A DNA stretch of 64,000 nt, from assembly GCA_028023455.1 (NCBI GenBank), contig JAQFVV010000020.1, forward strand, positions 8,231,092 to 8,295,091. The letters run 5' to 3'. The position numbers and the translations under genes were made by a program. Positions 24,960 through 34,000 of the stretch are shown here, one piece after another (the first letter of the stretch is position 1; each line of letters starts with the position of its first letter). A model generated the notes under the pieces. That model worked only from the letters and a program-made list of their open reading frames with translations. It did no database searches and was not told the origin of the DNA. The DNA is from Epiperipatus broadwayi. Taxonomy: Eukaryota > Onychophora > Udeonychophora > Euonychophora > Peripatidae.

Positions 24960-25205
24960 AGGTATTTGGCAAAGAATGTCAAGTTGATTAGAGCATTACC
25001 TTAAAATTCAATATTCAAAATCTAAGGTCCAAGTTTGATCTCTTGCTAGTACTGTCACTGTTCAGGTCAGCAACATCTGAAAAAGAAAGGAGAATAATAC
25101 CTCTTGAAATGTTGTGCATATACTAACTAACCTGGGTGCTATTATCTACAGTTGAATGTATTTCGAAAAACTAAATAAAATTAAACTTTTCTAAAGACAT
25201 TTAAT
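24960..25205 (+). mobile_element. tRNA-derived SINE-2 copy
   Basis: Matches the 16148-16425 and 60792-61030 copies: a tRNA-like head (TTTGGCAAAGAATGTCAAGT...AGAGCATTACCTTAAA), a B-box-like AAGTTTGATCTC, TACTGTCACTGTTCAGGTCA, then GAGAATAATACCTCTTGAAA, GCATATACTAA, and ending ACTTTTCTAAAGACATTTA. No target duplication identified. Confidence 0.65.
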
Positions 25206-25411
25206 ACCGTATATTAGATGTTGAAAATAGTCCAATATATAAATACAAATAAGACTTCCCTGAATTTGATTTTTCTAATGCTTACTAAAATATAGTATGA
25301 TTGTATGATTTTAAAAAAAATCATAATGTGGGCATTTATGGAGTTAGTCATTGAATGCATTGATATTTTACATGCTTGTGCGCATCTAAAAGCTTTTCTC
25401 CAATACAAATA

Positions 25412-25500
25412 ATGTGTTGGTGGCCTAGTGGTTAGCATAGCTACCTTCCAAGCAGTTAGCCTGGGTTTGCTTCATGGTTAGCGCATTTGACGTATATATA
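25412..25500 (+). mobile_element. tRNA-Gly(TCC)-like SINE, type 1
   Basis: Reads GTGTTGGTGGCCTAGTGGTT, then AGCATAGCTACCTTCCAAGC (anticodon TCC in the expected loop), GTTAGCCTGGGTTTGCTTC and an AT tail (about 25490-25500). Compared with ordinary glycine tRNA the A box and anticodon arm are nearly intact, but the T arm and acceptor pairing are broken. It is more likely a SINE copy than a tRNA gene because the same unit is scattered (29628, 35886, 37421). Confidence 0.7.
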
Positions 25501-25812
25501 AACTTTATTTTATTTATTCTAATTTTAAAAAATCTTTATAATATATATATATATATTATAATAATCAGAAGTTAAATGCGGATTAGAATAGGCAAAATTC
25601 TCCATACCAGTAGTGTCATGTGATGTAAATGCGGATGTTGGATAGGATAGTCGTGGAATATTAGTGCGTGCAAATGAAGCTTAAGCTATTTTATTATAAT
25701 ATTACTAGTGGAAATGGTGAAAATGATAGTTTAAATATATGGAAATACCGAAGGACCTTAAAAGGCCGCTGGTGATTCTATCTTGTGATTAGAATCTCTG
25801 AATATTCTTTTA

Positions 25813-25828
25813 TATTTAGTTTACACTT
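25813..25828 (+). repeat. 16-bp target-site duplication (3' side of half-LINE)
   Basis: TATTTAGTTTACACTT, identical to 29533-29548. Together they mark the ends of the minus-strand insertion 25829-29532. Confidence 0.85.
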
Positions 25829-25963
25829 CATTTCAACAAAAAATTTTATTAGTAATAAATAGTGATTACATTTTGATAATGGATAAGTTAATGAATAAAT
25901 TGTACAATAATATTATAAAAAGTTCTGATTAACATATGGCTAGAATATGTTAGTTAGTAGTTG

Positions 25964-26791
25964 TTATACACTTATGTGGTTAGGTATAATGAAGGGTTTG
26001 TGTAGAATATGAGAAACTGAGAACTTGATGAATGTTATTAGCTTTTTTTTTTTTTTTCCCGCTTCGGTCATGTTTGATTGGGTGATCATGCGCATGGTTT
26101 TTCCAGGTCCATCTATAGGTGTAGGGATTGAGATAGGCGTGAGTTGTAAGATCAGAGCCATATGATCGGAGAAAGCAACAGGGGTTAAGGCTGCATCAAG
26201 GTTGAAATGGAGGTCTGGGGTGTAGTAAACCAGATCAATTAGGGACTTTTTAGTTTTAGTATAGAAAGAGTAGGCTTCGGGTGGGAAGAAGCCCTCTCCA
26301 CACATTAATCTGCGATTTATTAGATGCAAAAATCTCTTGTTGAAGTCATTGTAGGTGGTGTTAAAGTCTCCGAGAAGAATGGTAGGGGAGGCTCTGCTAG
26401 CGTTGATGGCATTTAGGATATGAACTATTTTTAGATATTGAGAGGTGTCTTTGGCTGTATAAATATAAGCTATGATGATCGGATAACCCCAATAATCTAT
26501 TTCTATAATAATAATATTGGCATCTAGGAATAGAATGTTGAAACTTTTTGGTGGTGCTGATTTGCTAAGAAGAATACCGACTCCACCTGAAGCTGAATGG
26601 CCGATGGAAAATCTAGTAAATCCGAGAGAGGAGAGAAGAGATATTATTTTATGGTCAGTCTTATAGTGATGTTTGGTTTCGCCCATAAGAAGTATATGTG
26701 GGGAGCAGAGTGAGAGCCAGTTTTTAATAGCAAGAACTCTATCGATTGAGTTGATGCCGCGAATGTTTATGCCAGCTATTTTGCAGAACAT
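25964..26791 (-). CDS. LINE AP-like endonuclease, stand-alone (ORF2 without RT)
   Basis: 275 residues, uninterrupted. All catalytic and binding positions of the AP-endonuclease family are visible: N9 (GINIRG), E38 (GETK), Y109/Y111 (YIYT), D142 and N144 (GDFN), D186 (IDLVYY) and S208-D209-H210. The start at 26791 lies 6 bp after the ORF1 stop, the tight ORF1/ORF2 spacing seen in many LINEs, and the Met precedes the usual KIAGINIRG-type start. After residue about 230 the sequence leaves the family, runs into five Lys from the A run and ends 25 residues later. The predicted activity is nicking of DNA to prime target-site copying, but no polymerase is attached. It resembles the Jockey or Tx1/L1 groups; I cannot decide which. 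Confidence 0.8.
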   Translation of the reverse strand: MFCKIAGINIRGINSIDRVLAIKNWLSLCSPHILLMGETKHHYKTDHKIISLLSSLGFTRFSIGHSASGGVGILLSKSAPPKSFNILFLDANIIIIEIDYWGYPIIIAYIYTAKDTSQYLKIVHILNAINASRASPTILLGDFNTTYNDFNKRFLHLINRRLMCGEGFFPPEAYSFYTKTKKSLIDLVYYTPDLHFNLDAALTPVAFSDHMALILQLTPISIPTPIDGPGKTMRMITQSNMTEAGKKKKKLITFIKFSVSHILHKPFIIPNHISV

Positions 26792-26797
26792 GATAGA

Positions 26798-27031
26798 TTA
26801 ATCCAAACCGTCCTCAGCAAAGTGATCCAAGTGAATGTGGGACATCTCTATATTAATGAGGTCTGATGTTGTTAGGCAGTCAGAGACTTGTGATTGAACT
26901 TGTAGATGGCTTGGTGATATATTTGTTGGTTGAGGAATCGCATCCATGAAGTCTTCGGTGTCTGATGGAGTAGAGTAATCTGTCTGAGATTCATCGGGAG
27001 AATCAATGGTATCTAAGGTTGTAAGATCCAT
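26798..27031 (-). CDS. LINE ORF1 C-terminal tail (frame 3)
   Basis: 77 residues, acidic and Ser/Thr/Asp-rich (DSPDESQTDYSTPSDTEDF), with no catalytic motif. It shares the frame of the endonuclease ORF, with a stop at 26798-26800 just before it. Upstream the frame is open beyond the Met (HKSIEKKRKT-like Lys/Arg block) and matches the end of the preceding frame, so one indel near 27090 probably separates them. Best read as the end of the ORF1 protein, not a separate gene. Confidence 0.55.
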   Translation of the reverse strand: MDLTTLDTIDSPDESQTDYSTPSDTEDFMDAIPQPTNISPSHLQVQSQVSDCLTTSDLINIEMSHIHLDHFAEDGLD

Positions 27032-27048
27032 GGTTTTCCTCTTTTTTT

Positions 27049-27585
27049 CTATGGATTTGTGAAGCTTTGAGTTGGATTTATCGGAGATTTGTTTGTTAGA
27101 GGGGGTGGTGAGTAAAGTACCGGGTGGGAGCTGTCATCATCAGAGCTTGATTTATCTGAGCGAATTGATTTTCTTTTAATTTTCTTAATTGTATTTTGGG
27201 TATTTGTTGTGTCAATTTTTTGAGGATTTTGAAGTTGATTAGTGTTGTTTTCCTTTTCCTGTTCTTTTGATAGTAGTGTTATTTTATTGTCATAAGATTT
27301 TTGTTCGAATTTTAGACTTGAGACATTCTCTGTTTGCTGTAACAGTTGTGAATCTTCGATCATGCTGACTTTCGGGTTGGGTGTTTGATGGATCTTTTCG
27401 TCTGGTAGGTTAATTCTTGCAGGAGTTGAAGAATTGCAGTTAGTTTGTGGTTCACTCTGTTTAGGGTTGTTATCAGTTGTTTTAAGCTGGTTAGGAGTTA
27501 TATTGGAAGAATTGTTTTGACATTTTTTGAGTGTATTTTCTTCATCGCCTGGGTTTATCTTGTTCTCTTTAGATGGTTTGGTCAT
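27049..27585 (-). CDS. LINE ORF1 middle, polar low-complexity region (frame 2)
   Basis: 178 residues rich in Asn, Gln, Ser, Thr and Lys, ending in KKIKRKSIRSDKSSSDDDSS, a basic then acidic patch typical of LINE ORF1 tails. The frame upstream of the Met is open back into the end of the 27621-29393 frame, so a single-base indel around 27630 would join the two. No domain of its own. Probably RNA or DNA binding and disordered, as part of ORF1. Confidence 0.55.
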   Translation of the reverse strand: MTKPSKENKINPGDEENTLKKCQNNSSNITPNQLKTTDNNPKQSEPQTNCNSSTPARINLPDEKIHQTPNPKVSMIEDSQLLQQTENVSSLKFEQKSYDNKITLLSKEQEKENNTNQLQNPQKIDTTNTQNTIKKIKRKSIRSDKSSSDDDSSHPVLYSPPPLTNKSPINPTQSFTNP

Positions 27586-27620
27586 ATTATCTTCTTTTGT
27601 AGAAAGAGTTTGACCTAATA

Positions 27621-29393
27621 TTATTTCTTGGGGATTAGTATAAGTTGTTCGAATGTTTGATCTTGAGTATTATTAGTTTGCGTGATTGGTTTAGGAGCAG
27701 TATTTGTTGTTGTTTGGTTCTCTGATTTACTACTATTAGTGTAAAGGTTGACGTTTGTTCTTTCTTGAATATTTTCATTTTGAAATATAGTTTTGGATGT
27801 GGAAGGTTTTGTTGGAGGATTTATTTGAATCTGAATATCTGGGTTTGTGAGGTTGCTGTTTGAATTAGTCCTATGTGATGATTGTCTATTTAAGGACTTG
27901 TTAATAGGTCTACCAGGACATTTGTGAAATTTATTCATTTTAATACCACAGTGTGTGCATATTCTTGCTGCACAGTCTTTAATGAGGTGTGTTCTTTGAA
28001 GGCAGAAGAAACATTGTGGTTGTACTCCTCTGAATGTCAAAACCATAGGAGAGCCTCTTGCTGTAATAATAGTGGGTATGTCAGTGGGTATAATGTTTTT
28101 CTTTAATGTAAGTGTGAAGGTAACTGTATTGGACAGGATTTGATCTTCGAAGTGAGGATTTAATAGGTGTTTAAATTTGCTAACTGAACCATAATTAATA
28201 AGGATGTCTTGTATTTCTTGTTCATTTAAGTGGGCAAGGCAGTTTTGAATTCTGCCAGATAGTGTAACTGGACGGTTCATATCTATGGAGCATAGTATAT
28301 AATTTCCTAAAGATTTGTAGTTATTTTTAAAATTCATTCGGTCTGCCCACGTTTTAAACTCTACGATCACATAGCGGTCATTGGGATGATTAAGGATCAT
28401 GTGAATGCCTCTGCCTAATTGCTTTTGATTGATTAGACTGTAGAGTTGTTCTACAGGGAATTTATATAAAGCACATTGATGATTTGTTATGGCTAAGATT
28501 AAAGACTTATCGCTGTAATAGTTTGCAAACGATTTATATAGAGAGTTGGGTATCGTTTTGTTGAACTCATTGTTTATTTCTAGGAACATATCATCGTTAA
28601 TATTGTTTATATTAAAAGAGACATTTTCCTGCGTGTTTGATTCTTTTTCTATGTCTAATTCTGTGAGATTCAAATATAATTCGTTGAGATTATCGGCCTT
28701 AATATTTTCAGAGATGCTCTCAGAATTTTTTGACCTTACGATATTTGCGTACGTAGTGGGATTTTCCAATATTGATATTGAGGTAATTGGTTTAGCTTGC
28801 ACGTTAGCTGATGTAGCAATGGATTGTTCTGAGCTAAAATCTTTGATTGTTTTAGAATGAAATTTATCAGTTTTATAATTTATTTCTTCTTTTTTATTTT
28901 TAAATTTACTGTTGACAAACGGTACTGACACAGTACTGGTTTTGTCGACCTCTGGTGGAAAATGTTTTACTTTAAAAATTTCGTCGGTATCATTTTGTTG
29001 GTAATTTTGTTTATTTCCAGATATAGTTTTAATTGAATTGTTGGGCAAAGGAAATTGCTCATTATAATCTTCTGTGGTTGAGTAAAGGCTTCGGAGAGGT
29101 AATGATTGGTTTTCGCTTGTATCAATAGTTTCGCTTGACGAGATATTTATTCTATTGTTTGTATTAGGGGTAAGTTGAATATTTTCTAAACTTTTGTTGA
29201 TATTTGCAATGGAATTTTCTTTTGATTTACTCATTTGTGGGTTTTTATTTGTTGTAACGGGTGGTTTAGATGCATTTAGATTAGATCTAAGGCTATACAA
29301 TTTACGGCCGATGACCGCATTGTTGGGTTGAATGCTGAGATCGGGGCTTACTTTATTTTTAGTTTTATCGGTTATATTATCACTTTCCATCAT
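27621..29393 (-). CDS. LINE ORF1 (gag-like RNA-binding protein), main part
   Basis: 590 residues. Residues 1 to about 290 are polar and poorly conserved. About 300-455 looks like the RRM-like fold found in LINE ORF1 proteins (GRGIHMILNHP, YVIVEFKTWADRMNF, LSGRIQNCLAHLNEQEIQDI, VTFTLTLKK). About 460-473 is a CCHC knuckle (CFFCLQRTHLIKDC, exact C-x2-C-x4-H-x4-C), followed by a second, altered knuckle (CTHCGIKMNKFHKC). The protein would coat element RNA. The start at 29393 is the first Met after the leader. Its stop at 27621 is probably caused by a frameshift, because homologous-looking sequence continues in frame 2. Plus-strand frames at 27924-28106 and 28546-28860 are shadows. Confidence 0.8.
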   Translation of the reverse strand: MMESDNITDKTKNKVSPDLSIQPNNAVIGRKLYSLRSNLNASKPPVTTNKNPQMSKSKENSIANINKSLENIQLTPNTNNRINISSSETIDTSENQSLPLRSLYSTTEDYNEQFPLPNNSIKTISGNKQNYQQNDTDEIFKVKHFPPEVDKTSTVSVPFVNSKFKNKKEEINYKTDKFHSKTIKDFSSEQSIATSANVQAKPITSISILENPTTYANIVRSKNSESISENIKADNLNELYLNLTELDIEKESNTQENVSFNINNINDDMFLEINNEFNKTIPNSLYKSFANYYSDKSLILAITNHQCALYKFPVEQLYSLINQKQLGRGIHMILNHPNDRYVIVEFKTWADRMNFKNNYKSLGNYILCSIDMNRPVTLSGRIQNCLAHLNEQEIQDILINYGSVSKFKHLLNPHFEDQILSNTVTFTLTLKKNIIPTDIPTIITARGSPMVLTFRGVQPQCFFCLQRTHLIKDCAARICTHCGIKMNKFHKCPGRPINKSLNRQSSHRTNSNSNLTNPDIQIQINPPTKPSTSKTIFQNENIQERTNVNLYTNSSKSENQTTTNTAPKPITQTNNTQDQTFEQLILIPKK

Positions 29394-29532
29394 ATAAAAT
29401 GATTAAAAAGTTGACTTACCTTGAATAACAGACGTAAAGGTAAAGGGACAGTCGTCCCGTCTTCCTAAAACTGTAAAACACTAAGGGACGCTTTTTAAGA
29501 CTAGTTACGAAGATGGCTGCCAAAAGCGGAAG
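29394..29532 (-). promoter_or_regulatory. Half-LINE leader with YY1-like and splice-donor-like sites
   Basis: 139 bp between the insertion end and the ORF1 Met. Within the first 25 bases is GCAGCCATCTTCG, whose complement CGAAGATGGCTGC resembles the YY1/AAGATGGC motif seen at the starts of some LINE promoters (analogy with mammalian L1; inference here). At 29420/29419 the strand reads CAAG then GTAAGT, a consensus splice donor, 27 bp before the ORF1 Met. GC content is higher than the surroundings. Confidence 0.4.
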
Positions 29533-29548
29533 TATTTAGTTTACACTT
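29533..29548 (+). repeat. 16-bp target-site duplication (5' side of half-LINE)
   Basis: TATTTAGTTTACACTT, identical to 25813-25828. Confidence 0.85.
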
Positions 29549-29627
29549 AAACTGGCAAAACAATGCATACATTAAATTAAAAATAAGCATTTAAATAAGC
29601 ATTTACATTTTTTCCCAGATAGATGTT

Positions 29628-29724
29628 ATATATATGTGTGTGTGTCGAAGCGTTGACTGGGAAGAGAACCCGGGCCAGCGGCTTGGAAGGCATCTATGCT
29701 AACCGCTAGGCCACCAATGTTTGA
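29628..29724 (-). mobile_element. tRNA-Gly(TCC)-like SINE, type 1, 13-bp duplication
   Basis: On the minus strand: AACATTGGTGGCCTAGCGGT, then AGCATAGATGCCTTCCAAGC (TCC anticodon position), CTGGCCCGGGTTCTCTTCCC and AGTCAACGCTTCGACAC with a (TG/AT)n tail. The flanking CCAGATAGATGTT occurs at 29615-29627 and 29725-29737. Only about 75 bp of tRNA-like sequence plus the tail, so no separate SINE body. Confidence 0.85.
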
Positions 29725-29760
29725 CCAGATAGATGTTTTGCAGTCAAATCAGTTAGTTAT

Positions 29761-29875
29761 CAAGCGTTGTTAGCTGAGAAGTCATCGCAGCCGCATTGCA
29801 AGCAAGTAGTTGGTTGCAGACAGTTGTGGGTTCGCCTCCCGGACGATGCTATGACATATGAAAAAAAAAAAAAAA
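29761..29875 (+). mobile_element. tRNA-derived SINE, type 2, 12-bp duplication
   Basis: Starts CAAGCGTTGTTAGCTGAGAA, with the anticodon-like block GCATTGCAAGCA, a long variable region (AGTAGTTGGTTGCAGACAG), a B box in GTGGGTTCGCCTCCC and the end GATGCTATGACATATG followed by 15 A. TCAGTTAGTTAT flanks at 29749-29760 and 29876-29887. It lies 36 bp from the preceding type 1 SINE in opposite orientation. Confidence 0.88.
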
Positions 29876-29889
29876 TCAGTTAGTTATTA

Positions 29890-30875
29890 AGTTTTGTTTG
29901 ATAAATTGGAATTTAGCTATTTTTAGTGAGATAGCTAATCAATAATAGAAAAATGTTAAAGTCCTCACCGTCCAAAAATTATCAGGCCTGGTAATACCTT
30001 CTAATTATTTTTCTTTAATAAGTAGCAGTTAGAAAGGTGTACGACTTATAAGACCTCTTTAAATGCTATATTATCTTACCTTCGTTAGAAAATGACTTAT
30101 AACTATATAAAACATTTTTAGATTGCGTATCTTTTACAAAACTTAATTCTCAATTCACATTTCTCTTATGGAAGGAGAATGTTGACATGATAAATCCCTT
30201 ATATATATACATTCGCGCATTTTACTTTAAAAACATCTTTATAATAAGATAAAACTGTAATCAAAAAGGTGATTTCTTTCATTTAGTACATATATTTCTT
30301 AGTGATTAAATGAGTTTGAGGAATCAATAATGTCTTTCCATTAAAGAATTGATCAGTAACTATTTTTTTCTTTCAAATGTACATGCTTGTCTGTAGATTT
30401 AAAGGTCAAAGGTTCACTTGCAATTCAAATTGAATTTTCAAATGACTGCATGAAAGCTATGGGGATGAAATGTTTTTAAAATCAATTGCTTCTTTAACTT
30501 TTTGCTTTGATCGAGATGAAGTTTCTTTGCTCATGGATGAACACATGACCTCATTATTAGCATTCTCCAGCTGAGATAGAAACACAGGATTATATTGATT
30601 TTATTGTTAGATGTCTAGTTTTTAAAAGAAGAGCAAACAATAAGATAATTGCTCATTTGCTTGAAATTATAAATAATAAATATTTGCTTTCAGTAATTTT
30701 AATTATGTATTTAAATTTTTATATAATAAAATGCATCAACAAACCCAATTCAAAAAATATACTTGTAGAAATACTTACTTTTTGAATAAATAATGAGTGA
30801 ACATTATCAATTAAAATTCTCTTTTTTCCTCCCAATTCCCCCTCTTTTCTCTGTCTATATATATATAGGATAAAA
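29890..30875. other. AT-rich sequence, no gene seen
   Basis: No domain-bearing frame. No recognised repeat except short AT tracts. Confidence 0.45.
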
Positions 30876-30884
30876 CACGAGTAG

Positions 30885-31025
30885 TTGTTTTTTCTACTCT
30901 ACTGCCATCTATAGTAAGCTTGAATAGTCAGTGGCTCCTAATTGTTAGGAAATTTAAATCATCATCTCCGGACTAGTTTTTGGCTTTTATCTTTATTAGT
31001 GAGACTTGAAATTCAACGCTGGAAA
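30885..31025 (+). mobile_element. Degenerate FB1-like arm
   Basis: Contains CTACTGCCATCTATAGTAAG, TAGTCAGTGGCTCC, CCGGACTAGTTTTTGGCTTT and TTTATTAGTGAG, the order found in FB1 arms but strongly diverged. Confidence 0.4.
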
Positions 31026-34000
31026 TAAAATATTATGCATTAAGCATTTTAAAATCTATTTTCTTATTCAAACTAAAAGCCTGAAATTCAATTCAAAACA
31101 ACTTAAGATTTGAACTTAAGCCAATCTCAGCTGTTATATAGATCTGACCCTTGATCAGTAACTATGTTTTTCAGTAATCTTAACTGTTTTCTAACTGGAG
31201 GTATCTTGACTTGAATTTCTTTTTCATCATATACTTTTTTTGGTTTTAATGTGTGAGTGGTTATTTGTTATTACTATTACTGTATTGACATTTCATTTAT
31301 ATCTAATATTTCACCTTTTGGATAGAATAAGCACTTTAGTATCTGTTAGTCTGGATACAGTTTCTTGACAGTATGGCAAGCATATGTAGATAGTCTGGTA
31401 ATAGTACTAGGTTTTTTTGTCAGCAGCTATTGATACACCCATAGTACTTAAATGATGACATATGGAGTCCATTTGGGATGTCAATGCTATGACACTAATA
31501 AAAAGCAATGAAGCATACAGAATAAATCCTAAACTTTGTTCAATATATCCCCCCCCCTTCATATTCAAATATATATAGTATTTAAATATTGCAGTGAATC
31601 TTGACAAATATTACATATTAAAAAGACATCATTTCAGATAAGGTATTTATTTTAGCATTAGAATCTGGCAATGACATTTTGTGCATCTATATAAAAGTAA
31701 GATGCATAAAATACTATTTTCAGATTTTATTGAAAAGTAAAACTGCAGTATATTAATTTGAATATAAAGATAAAAATAAGAAAGTAATCAGACGTGTGAC
31801 CATTGTGGGGGCTGCTTATTGGATTGGGTCTTTTTTTTTTTTGCAGAATATAAAATAAAAATGAATATGAAAGCATAAAAATGAACTCAATATAAATGAA
31901 GCATATTCTGAATACAAGAATATTTATACTCTAGATCTGCATAATAGAGTTAATATAGAAAGCTATCGTCAATAACTGAGATGTAAGTATATGTTAATGT
32001 AAACCTATTGTGGTAAAAATTATTAAGTAAGGTGCTGTGTCTCCAACTAAGACAGGGTAACCAGTGAACAAATACACATAAAATAATAATCTGGATAGTG
32101 AATAGTCTCCAATAATATTTCAACAGTTCACTGAGGTTCAATTCCCACAATTTACTTTCAGACTGGCTGCTACAAAATGGTTTTCATGGGCCTCAGTTTA
32201 CGCATAATTTGGCCAGTTTAGCTGCACACAAACACATCACAGTATGGCCCTTTGACTGACTATAAGCTCCTTACAGCTTCCATCTCTGTAACACCATTTT
32301 CACTGAACACTGCACATTAATCAAAGCACTGAACCTAGATCTATGCTATCCCAGAATTGAACTGGTAAATCAACTGGAGATGCACTTGAATAGTCAAATA
32401 CTTATGTACTCTTTTTATAGCTTTCTGATTATTCCTACAATTAATTACCTTCTCCATATAACATAAAGTATTTAAGTCCATAGCTAATTAAATTGTGCCT
32501 TTGGAATTCCTTACAATATAAGGCAATTTAGTCTCTTATCAAGAAATATTTGCAATCGGCAAATATTTCTTGGAATTTTATCGATCGCCATTACGTTAAT
32601 TCTTTAATTAAATTTTTATCAGTTATCAGTTTGCAATCTAAAAAATATCTCTCTAATAAATTCTAGTTTTTCTGGGGTGCATAAACTTATATAATATTTT
32701 TACAAAAATACAACATAAGGCATAACAACAATTGATATTACCAACTTCAGAAATATTTGATGAATTTAAGCTAAATTTTAAAAAGATTAAAAGTGTACAA
32801 AGATAATTCATATTTGAACAAAGTAAATAAAGAGTAAAGATAATTTACTGAAGAAAAAATGATATGGCAGACAGTATTAGTTTAACATAAAATTTTACAC
32901 TTGGTCAAAGCAATGAACACAAGAAAAAAAGAATATGAAAATGATTTTAAAGGATTCATTTAAAAAAAATTAAATACCTAGAATTGAGTAAAATGGTATG
33001 AAGAGTGAAATGATGCCTCAAAAAATAACTAAAACAAGAAGAAAACAATTTAAAAAAATTAAATATAAAGATATTAAATACCATTTGAAGTGTGGGGGAA
33101 AGCTATTTCAGGAATAAGAAAGAAAATGATTTGATTATTAAAACCAAAAGATTTTCCATTTATTTACACGCATATTCTCGAGGTTACCACCTCGGTAAAT
33201 ATTACTTACGTAATCAATGTGCATTTAATAAATTTATAATTACAACTTTAAATTACTGTAATAGATTTCTAACTATAAAATCTTTCCATTGACTCATTGT
33301 AAATCGAAAGATTTCGCGAGTATTAATGTGTAATAAGAAATGTGGACTTAATCAGTGAAGTATTGAATAGCTTCACGCTCGCAGATCTAACCACTTCAGC
33401 TTCACCTATTTAAATAGAAAGTAGGTTGAAGTAAAGAAGGATTCCCCTCTTTTCTTCCATAGTGTAAGCTTGTGGTTAAACACCTGTAGAGGTTCCTACT
33501 ATCACATTTTACATGCATATTCTCAGGTTACAGCCTCGGTAAATATTATTATTAAGTATGTGGAAGAATTCTATAATATAAGAATATCTGTTGAAATGCC
33601 ATATATTCCAAATGAAATGGACAATTAAATCTGTGAAAAATTAATTAATTTTTTTAAAAAATGAGAATAGTAATAGATATTTTAAAAATAAATAGAAAAA
33701 AAATGAGAAAAAGTATTAAACAAAAATAAATAATCAAATGATTTACTGTTTGAGAGTTTATAAGAAAATCAATCACTGGAAGAGAATAGATGGACCATAA
33801 TCTCAGAATCTACCATTCTATCACTATACCAAATCACACAAAGCAAGAAAAAGTGTTAGTAATAGTATAACATGGAATTTTAAAAGGTGAAAAAAAAAAG
33901 TTTTTTCAAATGATAATGTATAAATTTTGGATCAGTTAATATAAGTTAAAATAACAAAAGATTGCTACAAAGTATTTATAGACAACTCTGGACTCGTGGC

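Larger units (their letters stand above)
25829..29532 (-). mobile_element. Half-LINE: ORF1 plus endonuclease, no reverse transcriptase
   Basis: A 3,704-bp insertion on the minus strand bounded by a perfect 16-bp direct repeat. Order from its 5' end: leader (29532-29394) beginning CTTCCGCTTTTGGCAGCCAT; ORF1 nucleic-acid-binding protein in three frames (29393-26798); endonuclease ORF2 (26791-25964); a 15-base A run at about 26041-26055 inside the end of ORF2; then about 210 bp of AT-rich tail to the duplication. An ORF2 of this kind normally continues about 800 residues into reverse transcriptase, which is absent. The element is therefore either internally deleted or a non-autonomous derivative. 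There is no poly(A) next to the duplication, so the A run is not the insertion tail. Confidence 0.8.

Noticed and set aside
28546-28860. Plus-strand frame opposite the half-LINE ORF1
   Set aside because: Shadow of the ORF1 coding strand, hydrophobic with no domain.
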